Shown here piece after piece: positions 5,953 to 6,651 of a stretch of DNA of 6,651 bases. Source of the stretch: Candidatus Bathyarchaeota archaeon (lineage in GTDB: Archaea > Thermoproteota > Bathyarchaeia > 40CM-2-53-6); NCBI GenBank assembly GCA_005884605.1, contig VBBE01000164.1, positions 1-6,651 of the forward strand, in the 5' to 3' direction. Under the pieces are notes generated by a model. That model did no database searches and was not told the DNA's origin. It saw only the letters and a list, made by a program, of their open reading frames with translations. A program made the translations under genes and the position numbers. The first letter of the stretch is position 1. Each line of letters opens with the position of its first letter.

Positions 5953-6651
5953 TTGGGTAAACTGTTAGTTGCATCACTGATTATAGTGTTGACTGTTACA
6001 TCAGCTCTCATGGCACTCCCCGAAGCGAAATCATTCTCAGGAGTGCGAGCTCTAACCCCGAATGCAGATGAGAACGGGATTCTCACTCTCATTGTCCCCC
6101 TAGCTCTCTCTACTGGGACCCCTACCCGCTGGTCTCCGTCCCGAATTGTGTCAACTCAACCAGTAGGGACAATCCTTGTTGGACAGGCTGTGTCGAATGG
6201 CAAGATTGCCTTTGTTAGCGATAGAGATGGCAACAATGAGATCTATACTATGAATCCAGACGGAACTGGAGTAACGAGGCTGACTTTTGATACTGTTGTT
6301 TCACATAATGATCTTAGCCCAGCTTGGTCGCCTGATGGTACCAAGATTGCATTCGCAAGTGATAGAGACGGGAACTACGAGATCTACACCATGAATGCAG
6401 ATGGTAGTGGCCCGACAAGGCTGACCATTAGCGTTCGTAGTGATCTTAACCCGGCCTGGTCGCCTGATGGAACCAAGATTGCGTTCTCAACTAATAGAGA
6501 CGGCAACTACGACATCTATGTCATGAACGTGGATGGTAGTGGACAGACAAGGCTGACTGTTAACACTGCTAGTGATAGGCTGGCTCCACTTAACCCATCC
6601 TGGTCGCCTGATGGAACCAAGATTGCGTTCTCAACTAATAGAGACGGGAAC
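5953..6651 (+). CDS. Secreted PD40/TolB-like beta-propeller protein (C-terminus beyond window)
   Basis: 233 residues visible, open to the right edge. The N-terminus [20 protein letters not shown] is a signal peptide, followed by a linker and then PD40 (WD40-like) propeller repeats from residue 82: [19 protein letters not shown], then units beginning [10 protein letters not shown] at residues 125, 169 and 217. Each unit carries SDRDGN or TNRDGN, [ED]IY.MN.DG and TRLT, the classic TolB-type blades that bind protein or ligand outside the cytoplasm. A complete propeller needs six or seven blades, so several more are expected beyond the window. The start is uncertain: TTG 5953 is the first usual start after the in-frame TGA at 5923 and preserves the signal peptide, but no SD precedes it. 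ATG 6010 would remove the signal. The ligand is unknown. It lies 105 bp after the RHH gene on the same strand. Confidence 0.88.
   Translation, partial: MGKLLVASLIIVLTVTSALMALPEAKSFSGVRALTPNADENGILTLIVPLALSTGTPTRWSPSRIVSTQPVGTILVGQAVSNGKIAFVSDRDGNNEIYTMNPDGTGVTRLTFDTVVSHNDLSPAWSPDGTKIAFASDRDGNYEIYTMNADGSGPTRLTISVRSDLNPAWSPDGTKIAFSTNRDGNYDIYVMNVDGSGQTRLTVNTASDRLAPLNPSWSPDGTKIAFSTNRDGN
6325..6651 (+). repeat. Near-identical tandem PD40 repeat units within the propeller gene
   Basis: Units starting at 6325, 6457 and 6601 (spacing 132 and 144 bp) each open with a 51-bp block coding [10 protein letters not shown] and the following RDGN. The blocks at 6457-6507 and 6601-6651 differ at one base (GGC versus GGG in a Gly codon). 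The block at 6325-6375 differs from the last one at five positions. An older, diverged unit precedes them from about 6196. The frame is kept throughout, so this is in-frame blade duplication and not a non-coding repeat array. Confidence 0.85.

Noticed and set aside
5844..6092. 82-residue minus-strand ORF over the start of the PD40 gene
   Set aside because: Opposite the signal peptide coding region; no motif and no promoter or SD of its own.
6325..6651. CRISPR-like regular repeats
   Set aside because: The units are in-frame protein-coding PD40 blades with conserved spacers between blocks, not repeat-spacer DNA.

Overview
This looks like an archaeal chromosome fragment. The left two thirds carry three minus-strand aminoacyl-tRNA synthetase genes of the archaeal/eukaryotic type: pheS (PheRS alpha with an N-terminal winged-helix region), pheT (the shorter archaeal PheRS beta) and trpS. 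The right third carries an archaeal-looking ribbon-helix-helix protein and a secreted PD40/TolB-like propeller protein. Intermediate G+C, SD motifs of the GGAG/AGGT type and a TATA-like element upstream of pheS fit a mesophilic archaeon, most likely of the Thermoproteota/Nitrososphaeria side. The lineage is an inference from the RHH family and the gene order, not something proven here.

Layout. Positions 1-4131 (minus strand) read pheS-pheT-trpS with gaps of 1 and 2 nt, so this is very probably one transcript. A TATA-like box at 4172-4179 lies about 40 nt before the pheS start, and trpS runs off the left edge. Positions 4132-4812 form a long, mostly unexplained divergent interval holding one doubtful plus-strand ORF. 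Positions 4813-5847 (plus) encode a 344-residue protein with a signal-like N-terminus, a Ser/Thr-rich segment, one likely transmembrane helix, a ribbon-helix-helix DNA-binding domain and a conserved-looking C-terminal domain. After 105 bp comes a secreted protein built from [14 protein letters not shown] PD40 repeats, running off the right edge.

How the genes work together. pheS and pheT encode the two subunits of PheRS, and trpS is a third synthetase in the same translation operon. The two right-hand genes face away from this operon and both start with export signals, so they belong to the cell surface. The first could link an outside or membrane event to DNA binding.

Most notable points: pheT has no ATG, GTG or TTG anywhere in its first 96 codons, and the family's expected Met-Pro start falls exactly on an ACG with an SD-like AGGT 8 nt upstream. 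The RHH protein has an unusual membrane architecture. The PD40 repeats are nearly identical at the DNA level, which points to recent duplication.
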